A DNA stretch of 64,000 bases. Origin: Chondrosia reniformis. Lineage: Eukaryota > Porifera > Demospongiae > Chondrillida > Chondrillidae. This document shows positions 1 to 12,130 of this stretch, one piece after another; position 1 is the first letter of the stretch, and each line of letters opens with the position of its first letter. Made by a program: the position numbers and the translations under genes. The notes beneath the pieces were generated by a model that searched no databases, was not told the origin of the DNA, and worked only from the letters and a program-made list of their open reading frames with translations. The DNA is taken from positions 1,178,001 to 1,242,000 of the forward strand of contig OX359191.1 of the NCBI GenBank assembly GCA_947172415.1. The letters are read 5' to 3'.

Positions 1-186
1 GTATACAGAGACTACCTCACTATAAAGACTGCTCCTATACAGAGACTACCTCTCTATAAAGACTGCTCCTATACAGAGACTACCTCTTTATAAAGACTGC
101 TCCTATACAGAGACTACCTCACTATAAAGACTGCTCCTATACAGAGACTACCTCACTATAAAGACTGCTCCTATACAGAGACTACC
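1..186. repeat. 34-bp minisatellite
   Basis: A 34-bp unit beginning TATACAGAGACTACCTC repeats about five times and is cut by the window start. It lies in the intron just upstream of the first AP-2 alpha exon seen here. Copies differ at one or two positions only, so the array is young. Confidence 0.95.
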
Positions 187-251
187 TTTCTTTGGCTATG
201 TGAAGTTTCATTACATGTTCCTGTACCACCTGTCTGTTCTTCTCACTGTAG

Positions 252-3200
252 ACTGAGCGTGATGTTAGTGTGCGGAAGAGGGCTGTGGATCTGCTCTATG
301 CCATGTGTGACCATTCCAACGCTGAAGTTGTCGTTAAGGAACTCCTCGATTATCTCAAGACCAAAGCCGACTACACTATTCGTGAGGAGTTGGTAAGTTT
401 GGAAATATGAACTCTCAGTAATGAGTGAGATTGTGCAGTGAAGCATCCTTAAATAGAGCTCATTGTTGGTGTTACCTCTTTAGTCAGGACACTACATAGT
501 GTCACCTCTCTAGCGAGGACACCAGTGTCACCTCTCTAGCGAGGACACCAGTGTCACCTCTCTAGCGAGGACACCAGTGTCACCTCTCTGGTGAAGACAC
601 CAGTGTCACCTCTCTAGTGAGGACACTTGTATCACCTCTCTAGTGAGGACACCAGTGTCACCTCTCTGGTGAGGACACCAGTGTCACCTCTCTGGTGAGG
701 ACACCAGTGTCACCTCTCTGGTGAGGACACCAGTGTCACCTCTCTGGTGAGGACACCAGTGTCACCTCTCTAGCGGGGACACCAGTGTCACCTCTCTAGC
801 GGGGACACCTGTGTCACCTCTCTGGTGAGGACACCAGTGTCACCTCTCTGGTGAGGACACCAGTGTCACCTCTCTGGTGAGGACACCAGTGTCACCTCTC
901 TAGCGAGGACACCAGTGTCACCTCTCTAGTGAGGACACCAGTGTCACCTCTCTAGTGAGGACACCAGTGTCACCTCTCTGGTGAGGACACTTGTATCACC
1001 TCTCTAGTGAGGACACTTGTATCACCTCTCTAGTGAGGACACCAGTGTCACCTCTCTGGTGAGGACACCAGTGTCACCTCTCTGGTGAGGACACTTGTAT
1101 CACCTCTCTAGTGAGGACACTTGTATCACCTCTCTGGTGAGGACACCAGTGTCACCTCTCTGGTGAGGACACCAGTGTCACCCCTCTAGTGAGGACACCA
1201 GTGTCACCTCTCTAGCGAGGACACCAGTGTCACCTCTCTAGTGAGGACACCAGTGTCACCTCTCTGGTGAGGACACTTGTATCACCTCTCTAGTGAGGAC
1301 ACTCTAGTAATGCTGTTATTGCTGAAGCAAAGTTAACCTGAGAATGTGTAAAAATTCTCATTAAAACTGTAATGGGGAATTCTAGGAAATGTGTATATTG
1401 ATTTACTCCTGTATCCATCCTCCCCAAGTGGGTGTAACAGAGGTGTGACATCCGTATATGTCTTAGTGTCAAATATCACTTACTCATTAACTACCACTAT
1501 TCACTGTATACAGGTACTAAAGATTGCCATTTTAGCAGAAAAATTTGCGCCTGATAGTGAATGGTATGTAAACACCATGTTGAACCTGATTAGGTGGGCA
1601 GGGGATTATGTATCAGAGGAGGTGTGGCATAGAGTCATCCAGGTCATCATAAACAGAGAAGATGTACAAGGCTATGCAGCTAAAACCTGTTTTGAAGTGA
1701 GCCATTTGTACTTGCTATATGTTCCATGTTTACCTATAGCTAAGTATGTATGAATAAATAATTTTTCTATATATACATATGTACATATAAATAATCTAAC
1801 ACACCATTTTCTTACATGCTATACATCTACTCCTGAGTAAAAGGCCTATAGGGAACTAAACCTAGTGAGAGCTTTGGATGAGGATGCAAGAGGTCTCTCC
1901 TTATACCTTTCTTCTCCACTGGGCCAGACAGTTGTTTCTGGGAGTTCTACCCTTCATCAGTGACCCTGGGAATGTTTGTCTTCTTCTTAATCTTGGGAAT
2001 CTTTGTCTTCTTCTTGATCTTCTGTGAGTGTACAGTATGTAAGAACGTATTCAGACCATTAGTTTATGCTATATTCTTAAAGGTGGAGAAACAAGGAGAG
2101 TTGGTAGGAGGCTGTATCCGCATCCAAGCTCTATACATTTTCTCAAAGTTAAATGAGGTCTAGCAGTCAGTTCTAGCTACTTGTGTTTTCCTTACATTGT
2201 CAAACACGTCAGAATTGTATTTTTGTTTGTTTATTTATGCAATGTTTTCATATTTATGTGCAGGTGAATTAATTAGCCATTTTAGCATTTATGACTGAAT
2301 AATTCTTTTTAATGTTTTAAGCTAATTTCTTGGAAATTCACTTGTAGTCACTCCAAGCTTCTGCCTGTCACGAGACAATGATTAACGTTGGTGCATACAT
2401 TTTAGGTGAATTTGGCAACCTCATTGCAGGAGATGACAGATCTAAGTGAGTTTTACTTATATGATCTTGGCTTTCTCTAATTAACTGTTACTATCCTAAA
2501 AGACTCTATAAATATAGGCAGGAGAAGAAATTGTACTCTGAAGCTATATACGTAGAAGCTTTCGTAATAGAATAAGGATTTCTTCTGACTGTGTTGAAGT
2601 TATCTTTGGAAAGGGTTATCTTTCGACTTTGGGAGCGTCTAGAGACACAGTCACTGAAGAAGACCCCCAGAGTCGAAACGTTTGGCAGAAAGAACCAAAA
2701 GAACTGCGTCTCTAGACGCTCCCAAAGTCGAAAGATGACCCTTTCCAAAGATAGAAGCCTTGCATGCATGTATAGTATTAACTGTAGATATGGTTGGCGT
2801 ACAATGGAGAAGAAGGAGAAGGAGAAAACTCTTGTATCCTTATGCAAAGCTCTCACTAGGTTTAGTTCCCTATAGGTCTTTATTCTGAAGTACGTAGATG
2901 TAGCATGTAGAAAATATGGTTTGTTAGAATATTCGTATGAGGTGGTAGTGTGGTTAGAATATACATACTAAAAACACATTCTTGTAGACTTTTGACTAAA
3001 AAGCACAATCTTTAAAATCTCTTACATTTAAATCTACATTTGGTATACTATTGATGTGAATGTGTAGTTTATACCTCACTAGAGGAGTGAGTATCACAAT
3101 ATAGAAATCCTATGTTTGTCAATTCCACACAGACCCGAGGTGCAGTTGAAGTTGTTGCACTCCACCTACCACCTTGTGTCAGTCCACACCAAGACTCTCC

Positions 3201-6200
3201 TCCTGACAACGTACATGAAGTTCATCAACCTCTTTCCAGAGATCAAGCCACAAGTTATTAAGGTAAGGTAGGGAACTGTACAATGATATGATTTGAACTA
3301 GCTAGGGGAGTTAATTGCACTAAACCGTGTACAAAGGCTATGATGAAGAAAAGAATGCCTTCAAGTGATTATTCATTTCTTTAGTACATACTTTATACAT
3401 TTCCCTAGAGGACTTAATTTTATCTTTGGAATAGGATATTTTTTAGAGTATATATACGTGGCATACATAATTTAGAGTTACTGGGGAAGACTCTTCTACC
3501 TAGGGTTAAAGCATTTCGACCAAGAAGACAATGCCAGTTATATCTTTAGATGCTCTGAATTATTGGACAATGTACTCTCCTAAATAATATATAAATAATG
3601 CAGTGGGAATAAATATTATTTTGGTGAAAATAATGTATAAAACAACAATGTTGACTGCATAGTTTTACTCCAAAAACGTTACCAGTAGTTTAAAGATATT
3701 TCCTAGCCAGTCATGTAAAGCTGTACTATATTCTTTGAAGTGATGCCGCAAAATGAGGCTAGGAATCCAATTCCCGACCCATTATGGTGACGTCATCGTT
3801 GTCCTCATGTTTACCTTTGAAAGTAGTTTGCAATGCAGCTTTTGAAATCCTAGGAGTTACAGAATCTTTACAAATATTTAGAAGTAGGAAAGAGGAGTTA
3901 GCTCTTCCTAGTATTAATTACACTCAAGTATGTGCATATTTACAATTTTATACAAATGAATAAATCTGAGAGATAGTCAAACCACAAGTGTTTAGTGTTC
4001 AAACAATACAGGAGGTACATTCGTACACGTACATATATGGTGAAATATTATTGGCCGATACACGAACTAAAATTTCACTTCTTTTTCCTCAATGAGGTTT
4101 GTCACCTCCTTTGCTTAATAGAATTTCCAAACTGTTTGCATTTGCCTTTGGAGTAGAACTTTAATTAGTGCAGGCAGAGCTAATTGTCTTTTAAACTTTT
4201 ACAAGATTGCCTACTGACATATAGAGTGTCACACCTAATTTTATTTATAGATTTAGTTAATTGGGACTGTTAAATATACAATAGATTAACCTTCATTTAC
4301 CTGACTTACGTGACTTACCATCCATTTAGTAATGTCTGTTAATCAATCATTCAATCAAGTAATAATTGACCAATTAATTAATTCTAAGTTTTAAGGCACT
4401 CAACATGCCATGATTTCAGTGGGTTGGGGAATCTGATTTCATTAGCTGTCCATGTGTGTTGTTTAGCCATCAGTTTCAGTGCTGAAAATAACTATTTAGT
4501 TATGCAAGAACACATTTCTACATCAGCTTAATTTTGGTCAGACACTTAAATTTTAATTGGCCCAACAATCCATCCATTGTTGAAATTGCATCACCCTCTG
4601 ATGGTATAGGTATAGCTCACTTCTATGCAGGTTAGCTCTCAGCGCTTTGGAAGGGCCTGTCTACATTCTTTTAACTCTACCCTGAGCCAGAATAAAGGAT
4701 TTTGTGTTGGGACAAAATGGCTGCTCGTAATATTGAATTTCTACACCAATGAATTTTTGCTCAAAAATTGACTGTTATTTCCAGGACTATATTGTTCCTA
4801 CTTACACATGTGTAGATATTGGGTCAAGACAGTCAAGCCAGAAGTGATGATGTGGAGGTACAGCAAAGAGCACTTGAATACATGAGATTAGCCACCGTAG
4901 CATCACCAGATCTTTTAGTGAGTCGCCTGCATTAAGAAGATAGACTTGTAGAGAGTTAGACATAAGAAATTCATACCCTGACCAGGCCTGTAAATGAAAT
5001 GCTACCCACCTTATCATCCAATTAAAAATGGCATCTGAAATGGGTCTGGAATGAGATTGTTGACCATTTACCATACACTGAATGTATTTGCTTCATACAG
5101 TGGAACCTGTTTAATCTGGTCAGCCTGGGCCAGCTGAACTTGGCTTGGCCTTATTAGAGAGGTGGCTGCATTATAGAAAGTGTTATATATAGTCCAATAT
5201 ACACATGTACAATTTTGCTTATAGTACTCGAAGAGCTGACCTTAAGTCAGAGTTGGCTAAGTGACTGCACAGGTTTCCTGTACAAATTTCTCAGAATTTA
5301 CTCTTTAAGTAAATTCTTGTCTATGTATAAATACATTCTCTATATGTACTGCATATGTAATGTACCTACATCAATGATGAATAAGCACTCAAATCAAAGA
5401 TGCTAACCGGATAATTATTTGTTGACAGGCTAGTGTTTTGGAAGAGATGCCACCATTCCCAGAAAAGGGCTCCACTTTGCTTGCAAAACTCAAGAAGAAG
5501 GATCCAAAACAGGCTCTAATCCATCAAGATAAACCAGGTCTGGAAACTGATAATTGCAGGATTGAGCAGATTGACCCAAAGAAAAATGGACCTATTGGCT
5601 CACAGAGTAGGCAGGCTATATTAGTCTCATTTATTTTCTTCTAATTACAAAAATGATAGTTTTATAACAATTATTCTGCAATAGTCTATGTATGTATATG
5701 TTAGTTCTTAGTAGTTCATGTATACATGCATAAGTATATGACTCAGCATTACTCTGAAAGATATATTAATGAGCCAAGGATTCACAAAAGATAAAGAAAA
5801 AGTCAAAGATTTCCAGGGTCACTTATGAAGGTGGAATTCCCAGAAACAGCTGTCTGGCCCAGTGGAGCAAAAAGAAAGAAAAGACTCCTGTATCCTCATC
5901 CAAAGCTCTCACCAGGTTTAGTTCCCTATAGGTTTTTTAATTTATTACAGAGTAGGGATGGCATGAAGGAAAATGGTGTATTAGATTATTCATTAGACCT
6001 TGTGTGAAAACGCTAGGAAAGCCATATTTTAGATAATTCTTATTCACTACTGCTAACAGTGTAGACCAATTTTTCATGATTCTTCAAACTATATGTTTCA
6101 TATCTCTAAAAGATTGGCAAAATTACTGTAAAGTATGCATTAGGCACCATACAGTGTTCAGTGACTGCCTATTTTCACATAGATTTAACAGATGGTCACA

Positions 6201-8791
6201 TTATGGGTGGAGCAGGTGGAGGCAGTGACACCCTAGTTGATGTGTTGGGTCTAGGAGAGCTACAGGACACGTTTGCAAGTGCAGGATTTGGCATGGCCAC
6301 TGCTGCTCCACCCCTGGATGAGAACAGGCTGACCCCTGGTTGGGAAGCTGGCTTTAAGATCTTCTTGTTCAAGAATAGTGGCATTCTCTTTGAAGATGAT
6401 AGCATACAAATAGGAATTAAATCAGAGTATAAAGAAAATTTGGGTATGAATGCACTTCTTCCTGTTGTTGTTTGTATACTACACAAAGTTTGTTTAGATG
6501 TAAAAAATTATTACAGTTATATTAGACCTTCACCAACACTTTTAAGAATTTATTTTCAGTGGATGATTTTTGTCAAATTTTGCTTTGTTGCTTACCGTAT
6601 TTGTCCGTATAGAGGCCTGGCTCAAATAAAGGCTGGGTCTTGTTTAGAGGCCCGGGGTCAGCTGGGCTATTCTTAATGAATAGAAGCCGATCTTGAATAG
6701 AAGCCAGGTCTTAAATAGAAGCCGGTGTCGAATAGAAGCCGATTTCGAATAGCGACCGAATCTCTCTAATTGACACGCCGGTCGAGGTGCTAACCAAACG
6801 ACAACGTCTGACCAGTTTCCGCTGCACTAGCGATGTTAAAGCGAAAGTCCTATGATGTCTCCTTCAAGTTGAAGGCCGTGGAGTGCGCTACGAAGACAAA
6901 TATTATATAGAAGCTGGATTTGAATTGAGCAATTAAATCATTAAGATCTACTTTGTGCAAACATTTGCATTTTCTTTCTGATCACAATTTACTCAAGTAG
7001 ATACTGTTTTTTTCTTTTTTTTTCTTTTGTAGGTCGACTTACTGTCTTTTATGGAAACAAATCAGGTTCACCAATTATTAACTTTTCAGCAGATGTAGAC
7101 TTTCCTGAAGGTCCAGAAGAACAGCTTAAAGTGATCTCAAAGCCTACAGAGAACGTAATCGAGTCCAGTGCCCAACTGCAGCAGCTAATTACAGTCGAGT
7201 GTGTGTCTGCATTCACAGATGCTCCACGTCTTAAGATAAAATTTACGTGAGTGCCACTAGAAATAACAATAGAATAAGGATTTCTTCTAACTGCGTTGAG
7301 CTTATCTTTTAGATGGTACATCTTTCGACTCTTTGAGCGTCTAAAACGCAGTTTGGCTTGATGAATCTTTTGGTCGAACATTTTGACCCTGGAAGTCTTT
7401 ATCAGTGACTCATCTTTAGACGCTCAAAGATTCAAAAGATGTACCATCTAAAAGATAGAAATAACATCTCAAATATGCATACAGTAGGTAGAAATTTAGA
7501 AACTTTAGACACATGAAAAATCTAATATACCATTTTCCTACATGCTATGCCTATTCTGTAAAAAGCCTATATATACTTCAATGAATTAGATGTGGGGGAG
7601 TTCCCAAGCTGCTTGTGTTGAAACTGCCCCTCCTCCTTAACAAGTTCCTTGAGGCATCAGTGATGGACACAAACAATTTCTTTGAAAGATGGAAGGCACT
7701 TGGAGAGTAAGTAGTGTACATTTACTGAAAATTACTTGTTTTATTATTCCATGTGCAGTGCAATATATCATGTTGATTGGCTGCATAAATTTCCTTTTTC
7801 TATCATTATGATATTAATGTATGTACTTTCTCTGACTCAGGAGGCCTGAACAGGAAGCGCAAGAGATATTTCTTGCCCAAAAGCCTATGGACGCTGCTGC
7901 CAATAAGAATAAGGTTTTTTTTTAACAAATGAGGGAGAACTAGTATGGATGTATGTTATAGTTGGGGGTGGAAATGGAAGATAACATTTATTTTTGAGAA
8001 AAAAAACATTTTAAAACATGCATTTAATATTTAACAATCAGTCAATATTTTATTGCAATTTGCCTAACATCAATTTCACTCTAACTAGAAAATTCATACT
8101 AGGGTTGCTTTTATTGGTATTCTCAATGATATGAAATATACAAAACTCATTTTAAGCTCACAATCAATTCCCATGCAATAGTATTAAGATTTTTATTTGT
8201 CAATATACTAATGGTCCCTTCTCCCATCTGCCATCTCTTTCTTAGTTAAGTGGATTTGGTCTTTCAGTACTGACTGGAGTTGATCCCAATGCGACCAACT
8301 TTGTGTCAGCAGGGATCTTTAACACCAGCACCGCCCGTATTGGATGTCTTGTCCGCTTGGAGCCTAACATTCAGATCAAAGTGAGTACAATGTCTAATCT
8401 GTCTGTATAAATATGTAGATTCGCTGGAATACAGTTTGGGACTTTTTATAATTCAATATTTGTGAGATACATAGAGTCATTGCTTTCAATAGCACTATGT
8501 ATGAATGAAATTCACATATAGACGATTATAGCATTAATTTTGATTTTTAAAGGCATTCTTTGTTTAAGGAATATGCAAATGTCAGTAGATAATACAATGA
8601 ATAAAGAAAGGACACCAGTTTGTTTTTGTCTCTTCCAAAAATTCTTAGTTTAACCTAAAATATGTCATATGGATTTACAAATTTGTACTCTTTTTCCTTT
8701 TTTTTCCTTTTAGAAATATCGGCTAACTATTCGTACAACCAATCCCCTGGTTTCAAAGCATGTAAGGCAGCTGCTGCTTCCTGAATTTTAG
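252..8791 (+). CDS. AP2A: AP-2 complex subunit alpha (alpha-adaptin), 5' end outside window
   Basis: Large subunit of the clathrin adaptor AP-2, which works at the plasma membrane in endocytosis, binding PI(4,5)P2 and cargo through the trunk and accessory proteins through the C-terminal ear. Twelve exons: 252-392, 1514-1696, 2348-2445, 3133-3262, 4816-4917, 5429-5606, 6192-6443, 7033-7246, 7590-7706, 7841-7913, 8246-8380 and 8714-8791. All have GT-AG borders and their phases join without a break to give 566 residues and a TAG stop. The first exons encode late trunk helices ([17 protein letters not shown], then [12 protein letters not shown]); exon 6 holds the conserved LEEMPPFPE followed by a short hinge, and exons 7-12 hold the ear sandwich and platform domains. 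Animal alpha-adaptins are usually about 950 residues, so roughly the first 350-380 lie upstream. The hinge looks shorter than in vertebrates. Identity is recalled from family sequences, with strong agreement. Confidence 0.96.
483..1305. repeat. 26-bp minisatellite with a self-complementary core
   Basis: About 31 copies of a 26-bp unit, typically CACCAGTGTCACCTCTCTGG followed by TGAGGA, fill the intron between the first two AP-2 alpha exons. TCACC and GGTGA within each unit can form a 5-bp hairpin with a 5-nt loop. Variants carry AGTGA, AGCGA or AGCGG at the second arm and TTGTATCACC at the first. The reverse complement shares a core with the 23-bp array near 50 kb. Confidence 0.95.
1796..2030. 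mobile_element. Short dispersed repeat, family with TATAGGGAACTAAACC core
   Basis: A noncoding repeat of about 180-230 bp containing CCTATAGGGAACTAAACC, then AGAGCTTTGGATGAGGAT, then CTCCACTGGGCCAGACAG and a tract near GGGAATCTTTGTCTTC. The same blocks recur in inverse order near 5765-5945 and, in part, near 2815-2880, 7505-7575, 14035-14120, 40060-40205, 44100-44210, 52640-52685, 57485-57580 and 61855-61940. No reading frame is shared. It looks like a nonautonomous (MITE-like) family; exact ends were not fixed. Confidence 0.75.
2570..2755. mobile_element. Foldback MITE, family A, copy 1
   Basis: The arms TTTCGACTTTGGGAGCGTCT and, inverted, AGACGCTCCCAAAGTCGAAA enclose a short centre with TCACTGAAGAAGACCCCCAG. 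The left flank AATAAGGATTTCTTCT is shared with the copy at 7270. Lies in an AP-2 alpha intron. Short open frames on both strands here are by-products of the palindrome. Confidence 0.85.
5765..5945. mobile_element. Short dispersed repeat, inverse copy of the 1.8-kb repeat
   Basis: Read on the other strand this matches 1796-2030: CTGTCTGGCCCAGTGGAG, ATCCTCATCCAAAGCTCT and GGTTTAGTTCCCTATAGG follow in the expected order. It sits in the intron between AP-2 alpha exons at 5606 and 6192. Confidence 0.75.
6595..6935 (+). mobile_element. Truncated pogo/Tc1-type DNA transposon remnant
   Basis: Inside an AP-2 alpha intron. A 5' region holds five or so copies of a GAATAGAAGCCG motif, followed by ATG at 6833 and about 20 codons reading [20 protein letters not shown]. 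That resembles the start of the DNA-binding helix-turn-helix of pogo-like DDE transposases. The frame stops about 70 bases in, at a TATATAGAAGCTGG sequence that resembles the 5' repeats again, so catalytic domain and most of the element are lost. Family assignment is from recall and moderately sure. Confidence 0.6.
7270..7465. mobile_element. Foldback MITE, family A, copy 2
   Basis: Arms ATCTTTTAGATGGTACATCT and its inverse flank a centre with GACCCTGGAAGTCTTTATCA. The left flank AATAAGGATTTCTTCTAACT matches copy 1. Lies about 20 bases downstream of an AP-2 alpha exon. Confidence 0.85.
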
Positions 8792-9774
8792 AACAACCCT
8801 TTAGAACAAGAAAGCTAATATGACATTTATCTAATTTGTATTGACTCATATAAACAATGTTGTATGTAGAGTTAGGAGAGGATTACAAGACTGTAAGCTA
8901 AAGGATGATGCTTTATTTTGTCTTAAATATATTGTATGTAAAGCTGTAGGTGTTATAAGTATATTATATTATATATTATGCATGCTGACATTATACATAT
9001 ATAATGATGAGGAGGTTAATATTGCACAATGCATACAGTGCAAGTTGCAATATACTATAAAAATAATTCAATGCATGCATGGCTCCTATATAAAAATAGG
9101 CCTCATTAATTGGGGATAAATAAAATATAAAAATATTATCGGGCTGTAGTAAATGTACAGTGTATATGTGATCATGTGCATTCACAAAGGCTATAATAGG
9201 GACCATTTTCCAAAACTGGCTTTAGTATATATGAATGTTCAATTTGACATGTGCCAAATAAAACTCATGATCATTCATATTATATTTAAGATATAAGTGA
9301 TGATAATTTATACTATAACTAAAATATTTAAATTTGTCATGTCCGCTCACAAATTTACCCAGTCACAATATTAACGGCTTGCTCACTTAATGGGTTATAC
9401 ACTGCTTTAGTTTCTAGCTGTTGGGACAGCCATGTTATAGTGCACGTGTCTTCGATGATTTCCAAGCAGTTTTTTTCTTTTTTTCCTTCAAAACTCCAAT
9501 ATAAAGTAACCTGTTATGCAATAATTTACAAGAGAATACTGAATGCGTATAGATGGATGCATTTTTGTGTCAAGCGTTGGGTTATATCTATGGTTATATA
9601 TACGTGATTATAATATGGATATTTCTATATATATATACCAATTTCGCTATATACCATATTCGTCATTACACATCGATCATTTTTGTTTGACAATTGAATA
9701 TTATAATTGTAGTTTTACATTAAAAAAAAACTGTTCATAAACAATATACATATAGTCCTTAAAATTAGTTCTTC
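8792..9774. other. Intergenic, AP-2 alpha 3' UTR and AT-rich DNA
   Basis: The AP-2 alpha stop is followed by AT-rich DNA with candidate AATAAA signals near 9119 and 9257. The open frames here are short and show no recognisable protein. I see no gene. Confidence 0.6.
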
Positions 9775-9799
9775 ATGGACCATGTTCTGAGCTTGTTTC

Positions 9800-10545
9800 T
9801 TCTTCTTTTAAATGGTTGCTACAGTACTTCTCTTTGCATCACTTTACTGAGAGTAAAGATGACCCCAGGGCACACCACGAGGAGGTGGAAGTACTTCGTG
9901 CCCCAAAAATTGTTTACAACTCTGTTTGACACTTCCACTACTTGCGTCGTAAGAGAAGTTGCACGGGAGCGATCCGGCGTACCTGACCGACCTATGACCA
10001 GTTACTAGACTTGCCCTGCCACGCTACGAACAGAACAAGCCCGACCCTGGCGGACCACAAACTCCCACCAATGAGAATCATCATGTGCACACAACGTAGC
10101 TTGGGAACACTGTACACAGACTTTAGCTCATTGGGATCGGCCAGGCGCTTTAGAGTAGGGACCCATCAGTTCACTGAACTGCAAAAAAAGAATTGAAAAT
10201 ACATTATAAAAAACTGCATAAACTGAATACAAATGCAAATTCCTTCAAAACTAACCTGAAGCTGCAGCCTACAACAGGGGTTCCTGACCGACTACGTAGT
10301 GGCACTGGACCCACGCTCCTCCAGGTACGGGTCGTATAGCAAGAATCCGCAAGTGCCAATTTAACACACAAGCAAGATTAATAGTGAGATACATCTCCAG
10401 GCACTAACCCATGATGGAGAGACCACCCCACTATACGAACACCGATGACCCTTTGTCGCATGGTACCATGGTCGTGCTCCTACCACGGTTTTCGCATCGA
10501 TCTACGCAAGCATAGACCTCCAGAGTTGATGGCCCGGAGGCCAAA
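9800..10545 (-). ncRNA. Spliced TATA-driven unit of unknown function, copy 1
   Basis: Not a recognised gene. Read on the minus strand: TATAAATA at 10572-10565, a GGCC-TCCG-GGCC palindrome at 10542-10531, a first exon to 10256 ending CAG|GTTAGT, a 77-nt intron, and a second exon from 10178 after a TTCTTTTTTTGCAG acceptor, running to about 9810. The copy at 28.9-33.7 kb keeps the TATA box, the palindrome, both splice sites and several exon blocks: GGTCCGCCAGGGTCGG, TAGTAACTGGTCA, GGCACGA and CACCTCC, and GTCCAGT near the exon 1 end. No single reading frame spans the unit in both copies, so a structured or long noncoding RNA is the better guess. Short conserved plus-strand frames (9859-10008, ending RPMTSY) and a short minus-strand frame (VLPPPRGVP) leave coding possible. 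Confidence 0.5.
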
Positions 10546-10564
10546 GACTGAAAATTTCCTTGCC

Positions 10565-10572
10565 TATTTATA
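10565..10572 (-). promoter_or_regulatory. TATA box of the copy 1 unit
   Basis: TATAAATA on the minus strand. Its first base lies 30 bases upstream of the GGCC-TCCG-GGCC palindrome at 10542, so transcription would begin at or just before that palindrome. The same arrangement at 31 bases is found at 33716, which supports a real core promoter. Confidence 0.6.
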
Positions 10573-10599
10573 AGAAAGTGTCGGCGGGAAGCATTGTGA

Positions 10600-12130
10600 A
10601 CTTGGCGGAAAATCGCGAAACCGAAATTTTGTTAATTGTTTTGAAGGTCATGTTTGAAGACAATAGACAACATGTAGTACATAACCCGACCTATTCAGTA
10701 TGTTAATATTGTTATCGAGTTCAGACTCGAAAACATTAATGGCTATTCAGCGAAGCAAATCATAACATGTCCAGTGATCCCCATGCATGAATAGAAGTGC
10801 TTAATTAAAAAACAAGCTATCAATCTCAATGAGCCTGCATGTAGCAATAATCTTTATGCACAATTTCTTGCGAGCACATTAATGGACATGTCAAGCGGAT
10901 GTAGTTGTTAACAAGAATCACAATTATCATAAACGAAAAAAGGCTTTACGCTAAATTACGTAGGTAGCTAAAGAGTTATTTATTATTTTATCACTTAAAC
11001 TCTCTTTGATTCTTTGGTTTACTATACTCGAACTCATTGTTCTATTGCTCAATTTGTAAATTTAAAATGGCCGTTGCTGAAAGCACAATTGCCTAGTTTG
11101 AGGAAATTTGGCATTGTGTATTCCTTAAACTACACTGATTGGTAGGTCATCTTGTTTAGAAACTATATATCCGCTTATAAAATGTTTGTGTTTCTTTTGA
11201 GTTACAATGTTTTGATTTGGATGATAATATTAATCAGCATCTTTACCTCATGTAAGAATACTTATTTGTGAGACTGTTCAAAATGTAATTTGTACCTCAA
11301 GTACAATTTATACAAACTGACATTGATTTCACAAGTATATGGCTTATTGTGTAGCCTATACTTTATTTGCTGTATAATTCATCCATTTACAGAAGAATTG
11401 TCATGGAAATCAAATCTCAGTTACCTAGCAACATGTCTGACAAAGAAGGACAAAGTGCTAGGGAAGGATTAAAATTATTTACTTAACCCATTCAGGTGGG
11501 AAAATATAGTGAAAGAAAGTATTGGATCAAAGGAGATTTGCATGGAATCAGCAGTGAGTATAACAACTGTAAAGGACCTGGACTACATTTGTTCAATGGG
11601 ACTACCAGATTTGTTTCTATACCTTCTTAGATAATCTATTTGTTTTTACTTAAGTATCCATGACGACTAAAGTTTTACTTTCATGGGCTTTTGTAGGAAA
11701 ATTTGGCGGGCTAGTCAGACCTCAGTGTGGATCACATGTCTTTTGGCAGTGACGTTATTTTTGTCTTAGCCTACTGAGCTCAGGAAATCTGTTGTCAATT
11801 TAGTAAAGCATGCATGGTATATATAATATCAATGTCAATTGATATGTACCTCATCTTAACTGCTGCATGACTGTAGGATATATTATAATCAGATCTACTG
11901 GTCACTGACATGTATAGAAAAAACAAATCAATATCAAATGTACACAAACTAATAATACTACATATAAATCTATCAATTTTGTACAATTATTTTTACCTTG
12001 GACATTGTAAGCTCAAATAAGCAAGATCACATATACATCTAATTTAAATTGTCACTGCAAACTAAGAAGAGAGATACACTATGAATCATGAATCATAATC
12101 AATTCCTTACATTATGCAAGTTTGTAGAAT
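10600..12130. other. Intergenic with one possible small exon
   Basis: AT-rich. From 11496 to 11630 (+), after a CCCATTCAG acceptor-like site, 44 codons stay open to TAG (VGKYSERKYWIKGDLHG and on). It resembles no family I know, and no upstream exon is clear apart from a short open stretch ending near 11471. I would treat it as a weak candidate only. Confidence 0.25.

Noticed and set aside
10395..10415. GGGTTAG in copy 1 exon 1 as a telomerase-RNA template
   Set aside because: The complement CTAACCC is on the opposite strand to the transcript, and copy 2 does not keep it.
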